Assembly: GCA_963739175.1 (NCBI GenBank)
Contig: CAVTZH010000003.1
Coordinates: forward strand, 62,001 to 126,000
Source: VAZQ01 sp963739175
Lineage (GTDB): Bacteria > Pseudomonadota > Alphaproteobacteria > Rhizobiales > Xanthobacteraceae
Direction: 5' to 3'
Length of the DNA stretch: 64,000 nt
Shown: positions 1-7,953 of the stretch, one piece after another
Position numbering within the stretch: position 1 is the stretch's first letter
Layout: the number at the start of each line of letters is the position of its first letter
Notes under the pieces: model-generated
Told to the model about the DNA's origin: nothing
Database searches by the model: none
What the model saw: the letters and a program-made list of their open reading frames with translations, nothing else
Made by a program: the position numbers and the translations under genes

Positions 1-1
1 G

Positions 2-520
2 ATCGTGGTGATGGTCTACGACCGCGTCCGCGTGCTGCGCGCGGGGAGCGAGGTGACGCTGCAGACCCGCCCGGTCGATCCGCGCGATTTCCTCCGCGGC
101 GACTACGTCGTGCTGAACTATGAGATCAGCAACCTGCCGGCCGGCGAACTCAAGGATGCGCCGAGCCAAGGCCGCGGCACGCCGGTCTTCGTCAAGCTGG
201 CGCGCAAGGACGATGGCGTCTATCAGGCGGTATCGGTTCACAGCGAGCCGGTCCCGGTCGCCGGCGGTGAGGTGCTGATCCGGGGCCGGGTGGCCTCCGG
301 GGCGACCTGCGGTTCCAACCACCGCGTCTTCTGCGATCGGTTGCGTATCACCTACGGCATCGAGCGCTATTTCGTGCCGCAGGACGAAGGCAAGGAGATC
401 GAGCGCTCCCGCAACCAGGGCAAGGTGTCGATCGTGGCGGCGGTGACGCCGGCCGGCCGCGCCGCCATCAAACGGTTGTTGCTGGACGGCAAGCCGGTCT
501 ACGATGAGCCGATGTTTTGA
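2..520 (+). CDS. GDYXXLXY-domain protein, 5'-truncated by window edge
   Basis: This is the C-terminal part of a GDYXXLXY protein (family of membrane-anchored proteins of unknown function). The signature octet GDYVVLNY is seen in full, preceded by RPVDPRDFLR, as in the family. Members normally begin with a membrane segment; here only its end (IVVMVYDRV) is inside the window, so the frame almost certainly runs in from upstream, although a GTG at 5 could serve formally as a start. Family members often sit beside a DUF2157/DUF4401 membrane protein, which would lie outside the window. The domain assignment is firm; the function is unknown. Confidence 0.8.
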   Translation: MVVMVYDRVRVLRAGSEVTLQTRPVDPRDFLRGDYVVLNYEISNLPAGELKDAPSQGRGTPVFVKLARKDDGVYQAVSVHSEPVPVAGGEVLIRGRVASGATCGSNHRVFCDRLRITYGIERYFVPQDEGKEIERSRNQGKVSIVAAVTPAGRAAIKRLLLDGKPVYDEPMF

Positions 521-567
521 GGCGGACGCCGGCGGTTTCGCCGCGCCATGGATGTAGGAGTTTCGAC

Positions 568-906
568 ATGCCCGATCCGTCGGGAGGCGATCCGCGGGTC
601 GCCAATCTCACCGTAGAGGAGGTTGCGCGCGGTCTCACCGAGGGGCGCATGCTGCTCGTCGATGTCCGCGAGCCAAATGAGGTGGCGGTGGAGCGCTACC
701 CCGACGCCGTGGTGGTGCCGCTGTCGAGTTTCGACCCGGCGGCGATCCCCGATCCGAAAGGCAAGCAGGTCGTGTTCGCCTGCCGGTCCGGCCGCCGCTC
801 GGTGACCGCGTCGCTCGCTGCCCAAGAAAAAGGCTATGCCTATTCGTCCCATCTGGCCGGCGGCATTTTGGCGTGGAAGGCCGCGGGACTGCCTACCGAA
901 AGCTAG
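568..906 (+). CDS. Single-domain rhodanese-like sulfurtransferase
   Basis: Small cytoplasmic protein of 112 residues made of one rhodanese domain. The N-terminal strand LLVDVREPNEV and the active-site loop CRSGRR, with the persulfide-forming cysteine, are both present, followed by the usual LAGGILAWKAAGLP C-terminus. The ATG at 568 is chosen because TAGGAG lies seven bases upstream; longer in-frame starts would add residues foreign to the family. It lies 47 bases after the GDYXXLXY gene on the same strand. The domain call is firm, but the physiological sulfur donor and acceptor cannot be deduced. Confidence 0.85.
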   Translation: MPDPSGGDPRVANLTVEEVARGLTEGRMLLVDVREPNEVAVERYPDAVVVPLSSFDPAAIPDPKGKQVVFACRSGRRSVTASLAAQEKGYAYSSHLAGGILAWKAAGLPTES

Positions 907-1003
907 CGAGCCAGGCTGCGGTGCTTTTCTCGCGATGCTAAGAATCCGGACATCCGCCGCGGCGGCGTTGTCGACGCCGCCCTATGTTCGAAAGGGATTT
1001 TCG

Positions 1004-2119
1004 ATGCGCCGCGCGCTTTCGGTTCTCGCCTCACTGGTCGTTGCGGCTGCGTTCGCCGTTGCTCCATCCGCCGCGCAGCAGAAGGGCAAGGGCCAGCGCA
1101 TCCTCAACGTCTATAATTGGTCCGACTATGTCGATCCGGCGGTGCTGGAGGAGTTCACCAAGACGACCGGCATCAAGCTCCGCTACGACACCTTCGACAC
1201 CAACGACATGCTCGAGGCCAAGCTCCTGGCTGGCCGTTCCGGCTACGACGTCGTGGCGCCGACCGGATATTTCCTCCAGCGGCAGATCAAGGCGAAGATT
1301 TTCCAGCCGCTCGACAAATCGAAACTGCCGAACCTCGTCCATCTCTGGCCGGACGTGTCGAAACGCCTCGCCCAATACGATCCCGGCAACGCCTATGCCG
1401 TAAACTACATGTGGGGCACGACCGGCATCGGCTACAACGTCGCAAAAGCGCGCGAACTGCTTGGTCCCAACGCCAAGATCGACAGCTGGGACATTGTCTT
1501 CAAGCCGGAGAATCTCGCCAAGTTCAAGGATTGCGGCATCCATATGCTGGATTCTGCCGACGACATCCTGCCGGCGGCGCTGCGCTATCTCGGCCTTGAT
1601 CCCAATTCAACGCGCGAGGCGGACCTTCAGAAGGCCGCCGATCTGGTGATGACGATCAGGCCGCTGGTGCGCAAATTCCATTCGTCCGAATATCTCAACG
1701 CTCTCGCGACCGGCGAGATTTGCTTCGCGGTCGGTTTCTCCGGCGACATCAAGCAGGCGCAGAAGCGCGCAGCCGAGGCGAAGAGCGGTGTGCAGATCGC
1801 CTATTCGATCCCGAACGAGGGCGCGCAGCTCTGGTTCGACAATCTCGCGATCCCGCGCGATGCGAAGAACGTCGCCGAGGCGCACGAGTTCATCAACTTC
1901 CTGCAGACGCCCGAGGTCGCCGCCCGCAACTCGAATTTCATCTCTTACGCCAACGGCAATCTCGCGAGTCAGAAGTTCATCGACAAGGAAATCCTCGAGG
2001 ATCGCACCATTTATCCCGACGCGGCGATGACGAGTAAGCTCTACACCGTCAACGCGCACGATGCCGCGACGGTGCGGACCCTCAACCGGCTGTGGACGCG
2101 GATCAAGACGGGGAGGTAA
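1004..2119 (+). CDS. Polyamine ABC transporter substrate-binding protein (PotF-like)
   Basis: Periplasmic receptor of 371 residues related to PotF/PotD, which bind putrescine or spermidine for ABC import. A signal peptide covers residues 1-25 (MRRALSVLASLVV...PSAAQ). The mature start RILNVYNWSDYVDPAVLEEF is the family hallmark, followed by GIKLRYDTFDTNDMLEAKLL. The ATG at 1004 is chosen because it begins the signal peptide; an upstream extension in the same frame is arginine-rich read-through. No permease or ATPase is adjacent, so it is an orphan receptor or its partners lie elsewhere. Substrate is inferred from family only. Confidence 0.88.
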   Translation: MRRALSVLASLVVAAAFAVAPSAAQQKGKGQRILNVYNWSDYVDPAVLEEFTKTTGIKLRYDTFDTNDMLEAKLLAGRSGYDVVAPTGYFLQRQIKAKIFQPLDKSKLPNLVHLWPDVSKRLAQYDPGNAYAVNYMWGTTGIGYNVAKARELLGPNAKIDSWDIVFKPENLAKFKDCGIHMLDSADDILPAALRYLGLDPNSTREADLQKAADLVMTIRPLVRKFHSSEYLNALATGEICFAVGFSGDIKQAQKRAAEAKSGVQIAYSIPNEGAQLWFDNLAIPRDAKNVAEAHEFINFLQTPEVAARNSNFISYANGNLASQKFIDKEILEDRTIYPDAAMTSKLYTVNAHDAATVRTLNRLWTRIKTGR

Positions 2120-2154
2120 GTCGGGGCAGCCTGGAAGGTGGGCGGCCCATCCGG

Positions 2155-2258
2155 CGTCATTGCGAGGAGCGAAGCGACGAAGCAATCCAGGGGCTTGGCC
2201 CAGTCCTACCTTTACGCCGCTGCTGGATTGCTTCGGCCCTGCGGGCCTCGCAATGACG
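2155..2258. repeat. Dispersed palindromic repeat (about 104 bp)
   Basis: The element starts CGTCATTGCGAGG and ends CCTCGCAATGACG, an exact 13-base inverted pair. Inside are further complementary blocks, GCGAAGCAATCC-type on the left and GGATTGCTTCG on the right, with a variable centre. I recall such CGTCATTGCGAGG...GAAGCAATCC elements as being scattered in intergenic DNA of Bradyrhizobium relatives; no second copy was noticed in this window. It sits between the convergent potF-like and lpxXL-like genes and could fold as a bidirectional terminator-like hairpin. Confidence 0.8.
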
Positions 2259-2277
2259 GGAGAGAGCCGAGTGGCCA

Positions 2278-3207
2278 TCACCGCCAGCGGCGGTGCTGCC
2301 ATAGCCACTGGTCGGGATGCTCGCGCACCCAGGATTCGACCACATTGGCGATCGCCTGGGTCGTGCCGACGACATCGATCTTGCCTTCGGCGTCGCGTAC
2401 CGGCGCGATCTCGCCGGTGACCTCGGCCCAGAATTTGTTGCGGTCGGCGGCCTGGCGGATCACGCGCACGCCGTGGATCGGGCAATCGATGTGATGGGCC
2501 AGTTGTGCGATCAGCGGCGACGCTTTGCAGGTGCGGCCGAAGAAAGTTATGTCGACGCCGCGGATATCATACTGATCGACCAACATGCCGACTTTGCCGC
2601 CGCGCTCGAGTGCCCGCGCCATGCGGATCGGCGCGTCGAACTGGGATGGCACCAGCGTGCCCATGCAGCCGGCGCGCAGGTCGGTGATGGCGTCGGCGAT
2701 CGGGCGAATGCTCGGCGGGCGGAATAGGACCGTGCTGTCGAGACCGTAGTAGTGGGCGAAGCGCGCCGGCAGCTCCCAGTTTCCAAGATGGGTGCCGAAG
2801 ACCAATCGCGGTCCCGCCTGCCGGAACAATTGCATACGATCCGCCGAAACAGGGTCGTAGATGACGTCGACGTCGCCCGGCTTCTCCGGGTCGAGGATCG
2901 TGATCCGCTCGAGATGCAGGAACTCCGCGGTCACGCGGCCGAGATTGTCCCATGTGCCCGCCAGGATCGTTTCGATCTCCTGCGGCGATTTTTCCGGAAA
3001 GGCCGCGGTGAGATTGGCGCGTGCGACCTGGTGCTCCCGCAGCCATGGACCGACGCGGCGCATGCCTGCGGCCAGGAAGTTCGCGGTGCGCGTGCGATCG
3101 CCGCGGCGCAACAGCCGCATCAAGACGACCGCGATCTGGCCGACGAAGGCATGGAAGATCGCGCGCAGGCGCCGCAACAGGCTATGCGGACGGCTTGACT
3201 TGTTCAA
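2278..3207 (-). CDS. lpxXL: Lipid A acyltransferase of the LpxL/HtrB family (LpxXL-type)
   Basis: Predicted inner-membrane acyltransferase of 309 residues. In Rhizobium the equivalent last gene of the acpXL cluster transfers the 27-hydroxyoctacosanoyl group from AcpXL to lipid A. The family HX4E catalytic motif appears as THLGNWE near residue 140, and a basic/hydrophobic N-terminus (FHAFVGQIAVVLMRLL) suggests membrane association. The frame opens with TTG at 3207, overlapping the adh stop by four bases (TTGA), typical of translational coupling; an ATG 29 codons later is the alternative. Synteny with acpXL-fabZ-fabF-fabF-adh makes the very-long-chain role likely rather than a housekeeping laurate transfer. 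Confidence 0.88.
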   Translation of the reverse strand: MNKSSRPHSLLRRLRAIFHAFVGQIAVVLMRLLRRGDRTRTANFLAAGMRRVGPWLREHQVARANLTAAFPEKSPQEIETILAGTWDNLGRVTAEFLHLERITILDPEKPGDVDVIYDPVSADRMQLFRQAGPRLVFGTHLGNWELPARFAHYYGLDSTVLFRPPSIRPIADAITDLRAGCMGTLVPSQFDAPIRMARALERGGKVGMLVDQYDIRGVDITFFGRTCKASPLIAQLAHHIDCPIHGVRVIRQAADRNKFWAEVTGEIAPVRDAEGKIDVVGTTQAIANVVESWVREHPDQWLWQHRRWR

Positions 3208-4226
3208 AGCGTGACCACGATTTTTCCGAACACCTGCCGGCTTTCAAGGCGCGCGAGGCCGTGCTCGAAGTTTTCGATCGTTACCTCGGTGTCGATGACC
3301 GGCAGCATGCCGGCGGCCATCTTGTCGAGGCTTTCGCGGATGTTGCGCATGGAGGCGCCGAACGAGCCGATGATCCGATACTGCTGCTGGAATAGCTGCA
3401 TCAGATTGAACGTCGTCGAGGCGCCCGAGGTCGCGCCGCAGGTCACCAGCCGGCCGCCGCGCTTGAGGCACAACAGCGAGCCGTTGAAGGTGTCCGCGCC
3501 CACGTGCTCGAACACGACGTCGACGCCCTTCTTGGCGGTGAGCTTGCGCACGGCGCCTTCGAAGCGGTCGGTGCGATAGTTGATGACGTGATCGGCGCCG
3601 AGCGCACGCGCCTTCTCGGACTTGGCGTCGTCGCCGACTGTCGTGATCACCGTGCAGCCGATGGCCTTGGCCATCTTGATCGCGACGCTGCCGATGCCGG
3701 AGCCGCCGGCGTGCACCAGCACGGTCTCGCCGGGCTCCAGCTTGGCATTGTCGAACAGCATGTGCTGCACGGTCGAGAACGCGATCGGCGCGCAGGCGGC
3801 GTCGCGGAAGGCGACTCCGGCGGGTACCGGGATGACCAGGCGCTCCGGCATGGTGATGAGGTCGCGCGCGAAGCCGTCGATATGGAAGCCCATGATACCG
3901 GCGACGTTCTCGCACAGATTGTCGCGGCCCTCGCGGCACGCCTTGCAGTGTCCGCAGGTGATCGCCCCGTACATCACGACCTGATCCCCGGGCTTGAACG
4001 CGGTCGTGCCCGGTCCGACCGCGGCGATTTCGCCGGCAGCCTCCGCGGCGACGACCAGCGGCATCTGCCGCTTGGCGAAGGCCATGCCGCGCCAGCCCCA
4101 GACGTCGATGTGATTGAGCGCGACCGCCTTGACGCGCACCTGTACCTCGCCGGCTCCCGGCGGCGGGGGAGGCGGGACGTCTCGCAGTTCGAGCTTGCGG
4201 TCGGCGACGAGGGTGAGGGCGCGCAT
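3204..4226 (-). CDS. Zinc-type alcohol dehydrogenase of the VLCFA-lipid A cluster
   Basis: Medium-chain dehydrogenase/reductase of 340 residues. It carries the structural-zinc cysteine cluster CGHCKACREGRDNLC near residue 95, and a nucleotide-binding fold with the glycine-rich stretch HAGGSGIGSVAIKMAK. The corresponding rhizobial gene (adh2XL) belongs to the set that makes or modifies the C28 hydroxy acid on AcpXL; the exact step is not settled, to my knowledge. The ATG at 4226 starts the family-typical MRALTLVADRKLELRDVP and lies 32 bases after the fabF1 stop. It is followed by lpxXL with a four-base overlap. Confidence 0.87.
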   Translation of the reverse strand: MRALTLVADRKLELRDVPPPPPPGAGEVQVRVKAVALNHIDVWGWRGMAFAKRQMPLVVAAEAAGEIAAVGPGTTAFKPGDQVVMYGAITCGHCKACREGRDNLCENVAGIMGFHIDGFARDLITMPERLVIPVPAGVAFRDAACAPIAFSTVQHMLFDNAKLEPGETVLVHAGGSGIGSVAIKMAKAIGCTVITTVGDDAKSEKARALGADHVINYRTDRFEGAVRKLTAKKGVDVVFEHVGADTFNGSLLCLKRGGRLVTCGATSGASTTFNLMQLFQQQYRIIGSFGASMRNIRESLDKMAAGMLPVIDTEVTIENFEHGLARLESRQVFGKIVVTL

Positions 4227-4258
4227 CGACAGACTTGTGGTGCCAGCTTGCTGAACGG

Positions 4259-5527
4259 TCAAGCCGGCTCGCGCGCCATGACCAGCGAGACGTTCTGGCC
4301 GCCGAATCCGAAGGAATTCGAGATCGCGTGGCGGACCTTGGCGTCGCGGGCGGTATTCGGGACCACATCGAGCGGGATGGTCGGGTCCGGCACCGAATAG
4401 TTGATCGTCGGCGGAATGCGCTGGTGCTCGAGCGTCATCAGCGTGAACACCGCCTCGACCGCGCCGGCGGCCGACAGCGTGTGTCCGATCATCGATTTGT
4501 TGGACGACATCGGGATGCTGGTGGCGCGCTCGCCGAACACCGCGGTCACGCCCATGGCCTCCATCTTGTCGTTTTCCGGCGTGCCGGTGCCGTGCGGGTT
4601 GATGTAGTCGATATCGTCGGGGGAGAGCCCGGCGTCGGCGATGGCGTTGCGGATGCAGCCGATGATCGGCTTGCCGTCGGGGCTCGAACGGGTGCGGTGG
4701 AACGAATCCGCCATCTCGCCGCAGCCCTCGATGACGCCGAGGATCTTGGCGCCGCGCGCCTTCGCATGCTGCAGGCTCTCGAGCACGAGTGCGCCGGCGC
4801 CTTCGGCCATGACGAAACCGTCGCGGTTTTTCGAGAACGGCTTGGCCGCGCCCTGGGGCGGATCGTTCGCCGTCGAGAGCGCCGACAAGAGCGAGAAGCG
4901 GATCAGCGCCTCGGGATTGATCGACCCGTCGGTCGCGACGCAAAGGGCGGCGTCGGTTTCGCCGCGCCGGATCGCCTCGACGCCCAATTGAATGGCGCTG
5001 GCGCCGGATGCGCAGGCGGTCGACAGCGAAATAGGCGAGCCTTTGGTGCCGAAGCGTTCGGCCAGATGATCGGCGACCGAGAGCATCAGGCAGCGCTCAT
5101 GGATGCTGCGAAACCGGCCGCCGGCGGCCGCGCGCAGGAGATCGTCGTAGGTCACGGCATCGTTGGCGCCTGACGCGGCCGCCATCGATTCGCGGTGTGG
5201 CCATTCCATTTCGACCGGCGCCACGGCGAGGAACAGCGGACCGGGGAAATCGCCCTTCGAGCCAATGGCGGACTCGGCGATCGCTTCCTCGACGACAATG
5301 CCGGCCATGCGCTCGCCGAGATCGGTCGAGCAAAACGGCTCGACCGGGACGAAGTCAACCGTTCCCGCGATCCTGGTCTTGAGCCCTTCGGTCGGGAAGC
5401 GGCGGATCGCGCGAATGCCGGATTGCCCGGCCGTCAGCCTGCTCCAATTGTCGGCCTTGCCGATACCCAGTGAGGTGAGGACGCCGATCCCGGTTACGGC
5501 GACAGGCGTACGGGAGGCGGATGCCAT
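4259..5527 (-). CDS. fabF1XL: Beta-ketoacyl-ACP synthase (active KAS II type), VLCFA cluster
   Basis: Condensing enzyme of 422 residues that should elongate the acyl chain on AcpXL. The complete catalytic triad is visible: cysteine near residue 172 in STACASGAS, histidine near 312 in NPHGTGT, and histidine near 349 in MSSNKSMIGHTLSAAG. The C-terminus has the family NSFGFGGQN. The start at 5527 (MASASRTPVAVTGIGV) is preferred over an in-frame ATG 13 codons earlier, because GAAGGAGAAG lies eight bases before it. It is followed by adh and preceded by the degenerate synthase fabF2; together they may form a heterodimer like polyketide KS-CLF pairs (inference). Confidence 0.9.
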   Translation of the reverse strand: MASASRTPVAVTGIGVLTSLGIGKADNWSRLTAGQSGIRAIRRFPTEGLKTRIAGTVDFVPVEPFCSTDLGERMAGIVVEEAIAESAIGSKGDFPGPLFLAVAPVEMEWPHRESMAAASGANDAVTYDDLLRAAAGGRFRSIHERCLMLSVADHLAERFGTKGSPISLSTACASGASAIQLGVEAIRRGETDAALCVATDGSINPEALIRFSLLSALSTANDPPQGAAKPFSKNRDGFVMAEGAGALVLESLQHAKARGAKILGVIEGCGEMADSFHRTRSSPDGKPIIGCIRNAIADAGLSPDDIDYINPHGTGTPENDKMEAMGVTAVFGERATSIPMSSNKSMIGHTLSAAGAVEAVFTLMTLEHQRIPPTINYSVPDPTIPLDVVPNTARDAKVRHAISNSFGFGGQNVSLVMAREPA

Positions 5528-5573
5528 CGTGTCTTCTCCTTCACCAGATCGCTTCACTTGACTCACTTGGCGT

Positions 5574-6770
5574 TCACTTGGCAGCTTCGACCAGCGCCAT
5601 GCCTTCTCCGCGCCAATGCCCGACGCCGGTCACCACCACCTGGGCGAGGGGGCCGTCCATGGCCAGTTCTGGACCGGACGACGATGCCGGCGCAAACAAC
5701 TTTTCGTGTCCCAGCGCGACCGCTGCAAGCGCAATATTCATGGCGAATTGCGGCTCGAGCCCATGACCCAGATGCGTCCCGGTGGCGCGCACGGGGACAT
5801 CGGGAAGGGTGGCCAGCCAGGCGCGCTCCTCGGCGGTCGCGGTCTCCGCTCCGGTCGCGCCGGAGATCACCGCCGTACGGCCCGCAGCGCGTTGCGGAGA
5901 GAGGCCCTTCCACATCCGCTCGAGCGCACCCGTCACGGCGCCCGGCTGGCGTCGCGTGCGGTCGGATTGCACGCTCACGAGGCGCGCGAGTGGCTTGGCA
6001 TTGCGCGCGGCCGCATGGTCGCGCGCTTCCAGCACCAGGAACGCCCCCAGCGATCCGAGCGCCATGCCGCCGCCGCGCGACGCACGCTCCCACACCGGCG
6101 CGAACGGGAGCTGTGTGAGGTGGCCGCCGGCCTCGTATACCAGCAGCAGGTCCTTGCGTTCGGCATTGAACGCGCCGCCGACCAGGCAGATATCGCCCTG
6201 TCCGGACTGGATGCGCGACAGCGCGATGCGCACCGCGTCCGTCCCCGCCGCTTCCTCGCCCATGAAGGTTCGCGACATGCCGGTCACGCCGTGCACGATC
6301 GAGATGTTGCCGGCCATCAGGTTTGACAGCTGCGCCAGGAATAGCGTCGGCCGTAGATCGCTCATCAGCCGTTCATTGAGGAAGGCGTCCCTGTTTTCCG
6401 CCTTGCGCAAGCCGGAGAGGATCGCGGCATCGACTGTCTCATCGCGCTCGCCGCCGCCGGCGGCGACGATCATATCCATGCGTCCGAGCAGCTCGGCATT
6501 GCCTTTGGCGCCGGCGCTGTCGAGCGCAAGACCCGCCGCATAGGTTCCGATCCGCTGCCACGCCTCCATCTGGCGCTGATCGCCTTTCTTCGGGATTTGC
6601 TTGTCGAGCTCGAGCGGCGCGAGCCGGTGGACGGGGTAGGGCGCGAACGCTTCGGTGTCGGGAGCAGGCGGCGCTTCGTTGAGGCGCTGCCAATGCATAT
6701 CCGCGCCCTCGCCAAGGCAGGAGACGATGCCAATCCCGGTGATCCACGTTTCGCGGGCCGCGTCAGCCAT
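5574..6770 (-). CDS. fabF2XL: Beta-ketoacyl synthase-like partner lacking the catalytic cysteine
   Basis: Thiolase-fold ketosynthase homologue of 398 residues. The N-terminal WITGIGIVSCLGEG is typical, but where active enzymes have TACASG this protein reads GEEAAG, placing glutamate 173 at the nucleophile position. The NPHGTGT histidine motif is also replaced (SGATGAETAT), while LGHGLEPQ keeps the last histidine. This resembles chain-length factors of type II polyketide synthases, which have lost the cysteine. It overlaps fabZ by eight bases and is 46 bases upstream of the intact fabF1 start. It probably works as a non-condensing subunit with FabF1; that pairing is inference. Confidence 0.85.
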   Translation of the reverse strand: MADAARETWITGIGIVSCLGEGADMHWQRLNEAPPAPDTEAFAPYPVHRLAPLELDKQIPKKGDQRQMEAWQRIGTYAAGLALDSAGAKGNAELLGRMDMIVAAGGGERDETVDAAILSGLRKAENRDAFLNERLMSDLRPTLFLAQLSNLMAGNISIVHGVTGMSRTFMGEEAAGTDAVRIALSRIQSGQGDICLVGGAFNAERKDLLLVYEAGGHLTQLPFAPVWERASRGGGMALGSLGAFLVLEARDHAAARNAKPLARLVSVQSDRTRRQPGAVTGALERMWKGLSPQRAAGRTAVISGATGAETATAEERAWLATLPDVPVRATGTHLGHGLEPQFAMNIALAAVALGHEKLFAPASSSGPELAMDGPLAQVVVTGVGHWRGEGMALVEAAK

Positions 6771-7236
6771 TGGCGGCCAGCTCCATCGGGAACGAGATGG
6801 CGGCTGCGACTGCTTTCATGTTGGCGCGGAAATTGGGGGTCGGGAACGGAGTCAGGCGGAAGGTGAGGTCCGCGTTGCAGACCAGCTTGTCCTGTTTGCG
6901 GATCTCCGCGTGCGCGACCGCGTATCCCGAACCCTCATGTTCGAGCGTGGCGTTCACGGTCAGCGCCATTCCCGGCGTTACGAACGACCGGAATTTCGCT
7001 TCTTTGACCGCTGCAAAAAATGGCATCCAGGCGAATTTTGTGACGCCGACGACGAGCCAGCCGGACGCCTGTGCCATGGTCTCGAGCAGCAACACGCCGG
7101 GCATCAGCGGATGCTCGGGAAAGTGCCCTTCGAAGATCGTGGACTCAGTCGGGACGTTGGCTTCGGCCTGGATCGTTCGTGCCACAGGATCGAGTGCGAT
7201 GATCCGGTCGATGAACCTGAAATACTCGATCTGCAT
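6763..7236 (-). CDS. fabZXL: 3-hydroxyacyl-ACP dehydratase, FabZ-like, VLCFA cluster
   Basis: Hot-dog-fold dehydratase of 157 residues, about the usual FabZ size. The active-site segment FEGHFPEHPLMPGVLLLE contains the catalytic histidine at residue 38 and the conserved PGV turn; the helix after it begins ETMAQASGWL. It should dehydrate the 3-hydroxyacyl-AcpXL intermediate in each elongation cycle. Its stop overlaps the fabF2 start by eight bases, which supports co-translation. Between it and acpXL lies a 123-base gap with an inverted and tandem repeat. Confidence 0.9.
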   Translation of the reverse strand: MQIEYFRFIDRIIALDPVARTIQAEANVPTESTIFEGHFPEHPLMPGVLLLETMAQASGWLVVGVTKFAWMPFFAAVKEAKFRSFVTPGMALTVNATLEHEGSGYAVAHAEIRKQDKLVCNADLTFRLTPFPTPNFRANMKAVAAAISFPMELAANG

Positions 7237-7262
7237 GAGGCACTAACAACTCTTTGGATCTA

Positions 7263-7353
7263 GTGTGGCTTGGGTTCAGAAGTCCGCATGTGGGACTCGC
7301 TGCGAGGGTGATGCGGACTTCTGAGCCGCCACACTACTTCTGAGCCGCCACAC
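7263..7353. repeat. Inverted repeat plus 19-bp tandem duplication between acpXL and fabZ
   Basis: AGAAGTCCGCAT (7278-7289) is matched exactly by ATGCGGACTTCT (7311-7322), a 12-bp stem with a 21-base loop; imperfect pairing extends outward to GTGTGGCT and CCGCCACAC. The right arm is then repeated directly: ACTTCTGAGCCGCCACAC occurs at 7317-7334 and again at 7336-7353. A transcript in either direction could fold here. It may attenuate the polycistronic message after the acyl carrier gene, which is usually needed in excess, but no T-run follows the stem. Confidence 0.7.
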
Positions 7354-7359
7354 CAGCCG

Positions 7360-7641
7360 TCACGCCTTCTTGGCAGCGACGAGCTCGTCGATGCGCGTGC
7401 TCAAATTCTCCAGCACGAAATACTGCTCCGTGGTCGCACGGCCCTCGTTGACCTCCTGCGTCCATTGTTCGAGCGGCATCTTGATCCCAAAGGTCTTGTC
7501 GATCGCGAATGCGATGTCGAGAAAGTCGAGACTGTCAATTCCGAGGTCGTTGATCGCGTGGCTCTCCAGCTTGATCTTGTCGCGCGGGATGTCACACGTT
7601 TCGGAAATGATATTGGCGACCGTTTCGAACGTTGCTGACAT
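7360..7641 (-). CDS. acpXL: Acyl carrier protein AcpXL for very-long-chain fatty acid
   Basis: Acyl carrier protein of 93 residues. The 4'-phosphopantetheine site is serine 37 in GIDSLDFLDIAF. The length and the sequence after the site (AIDKTFGIKMPLEQWTQEVNEG) match AcpXL rather than housekeeping AcpP, which is shorter and more acidic at this point. In Rhizobium AcpXL carries the growing 27-hydroxyoctacosanoate chain. It is the first gene of a minus-strand set acpXL-fabZ-fabF2-fabF1-adh-lpxXL, in the same order as the known rhizobial locus. Confidence 0.93.
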   Translation of the reverse strand: MSATFETVANIISETCDIPRDKIKLESHAINDLGIDSLDFLDIAFAIDKTFGIKMPLEQWTQEVNEGRATTEQYFVLENLSTRIDELVAAKKA

Positions 7642-7953
7642 CTATAAGCCCATGATTCCTAAAGCGTTTTCGGGAGCGCCAGATCGGATGCATGTGTGGG
7701 AGGGGTCGCCCGTCGCCCGTCCTCCCCAGCGGTGGACCCGTATACCGAACGGGGGCTTCAAGTTCAATGCCGCCGCAATGACGCGGGGTCGCGAGCTGCC
7801 GTGACGCTTGGCCGATCGTTCCTTATGAGCGGCAGCGCATTCCCGCGGATCGCGGCCATGACCGGCATGGGCAATATTCTCTGCCGGTACTATCATGCGA
7901 GCGTGAAAAGAGGATGCGACCGGCAAGTGTCGCGAATTTGGGGAGGACTGACC
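7642..7953. other. Divergent intergenic region between acpXL and a GlcG/HbpS gene
   Basis: This 312-base gap should hold the promoters of acpXL (leftward) and the heme-binding-like gene (rightward). A good ribosome site, GGGGAGGACTG, precedes the rightward gene. I see no convincing binding-site palindrome, hairpin terminator or further gene. Short frames inside are proline/arginine-rich and not credible. Confidence 0.5.

Noticed and set aside
3204..4943. Longer adh start upstream of 4226
   Set aside because: The extension overlaps fabF1 in another frame and lacks family residues; MRALTLVADRKLEL at 4226 is the normal N-terminus.
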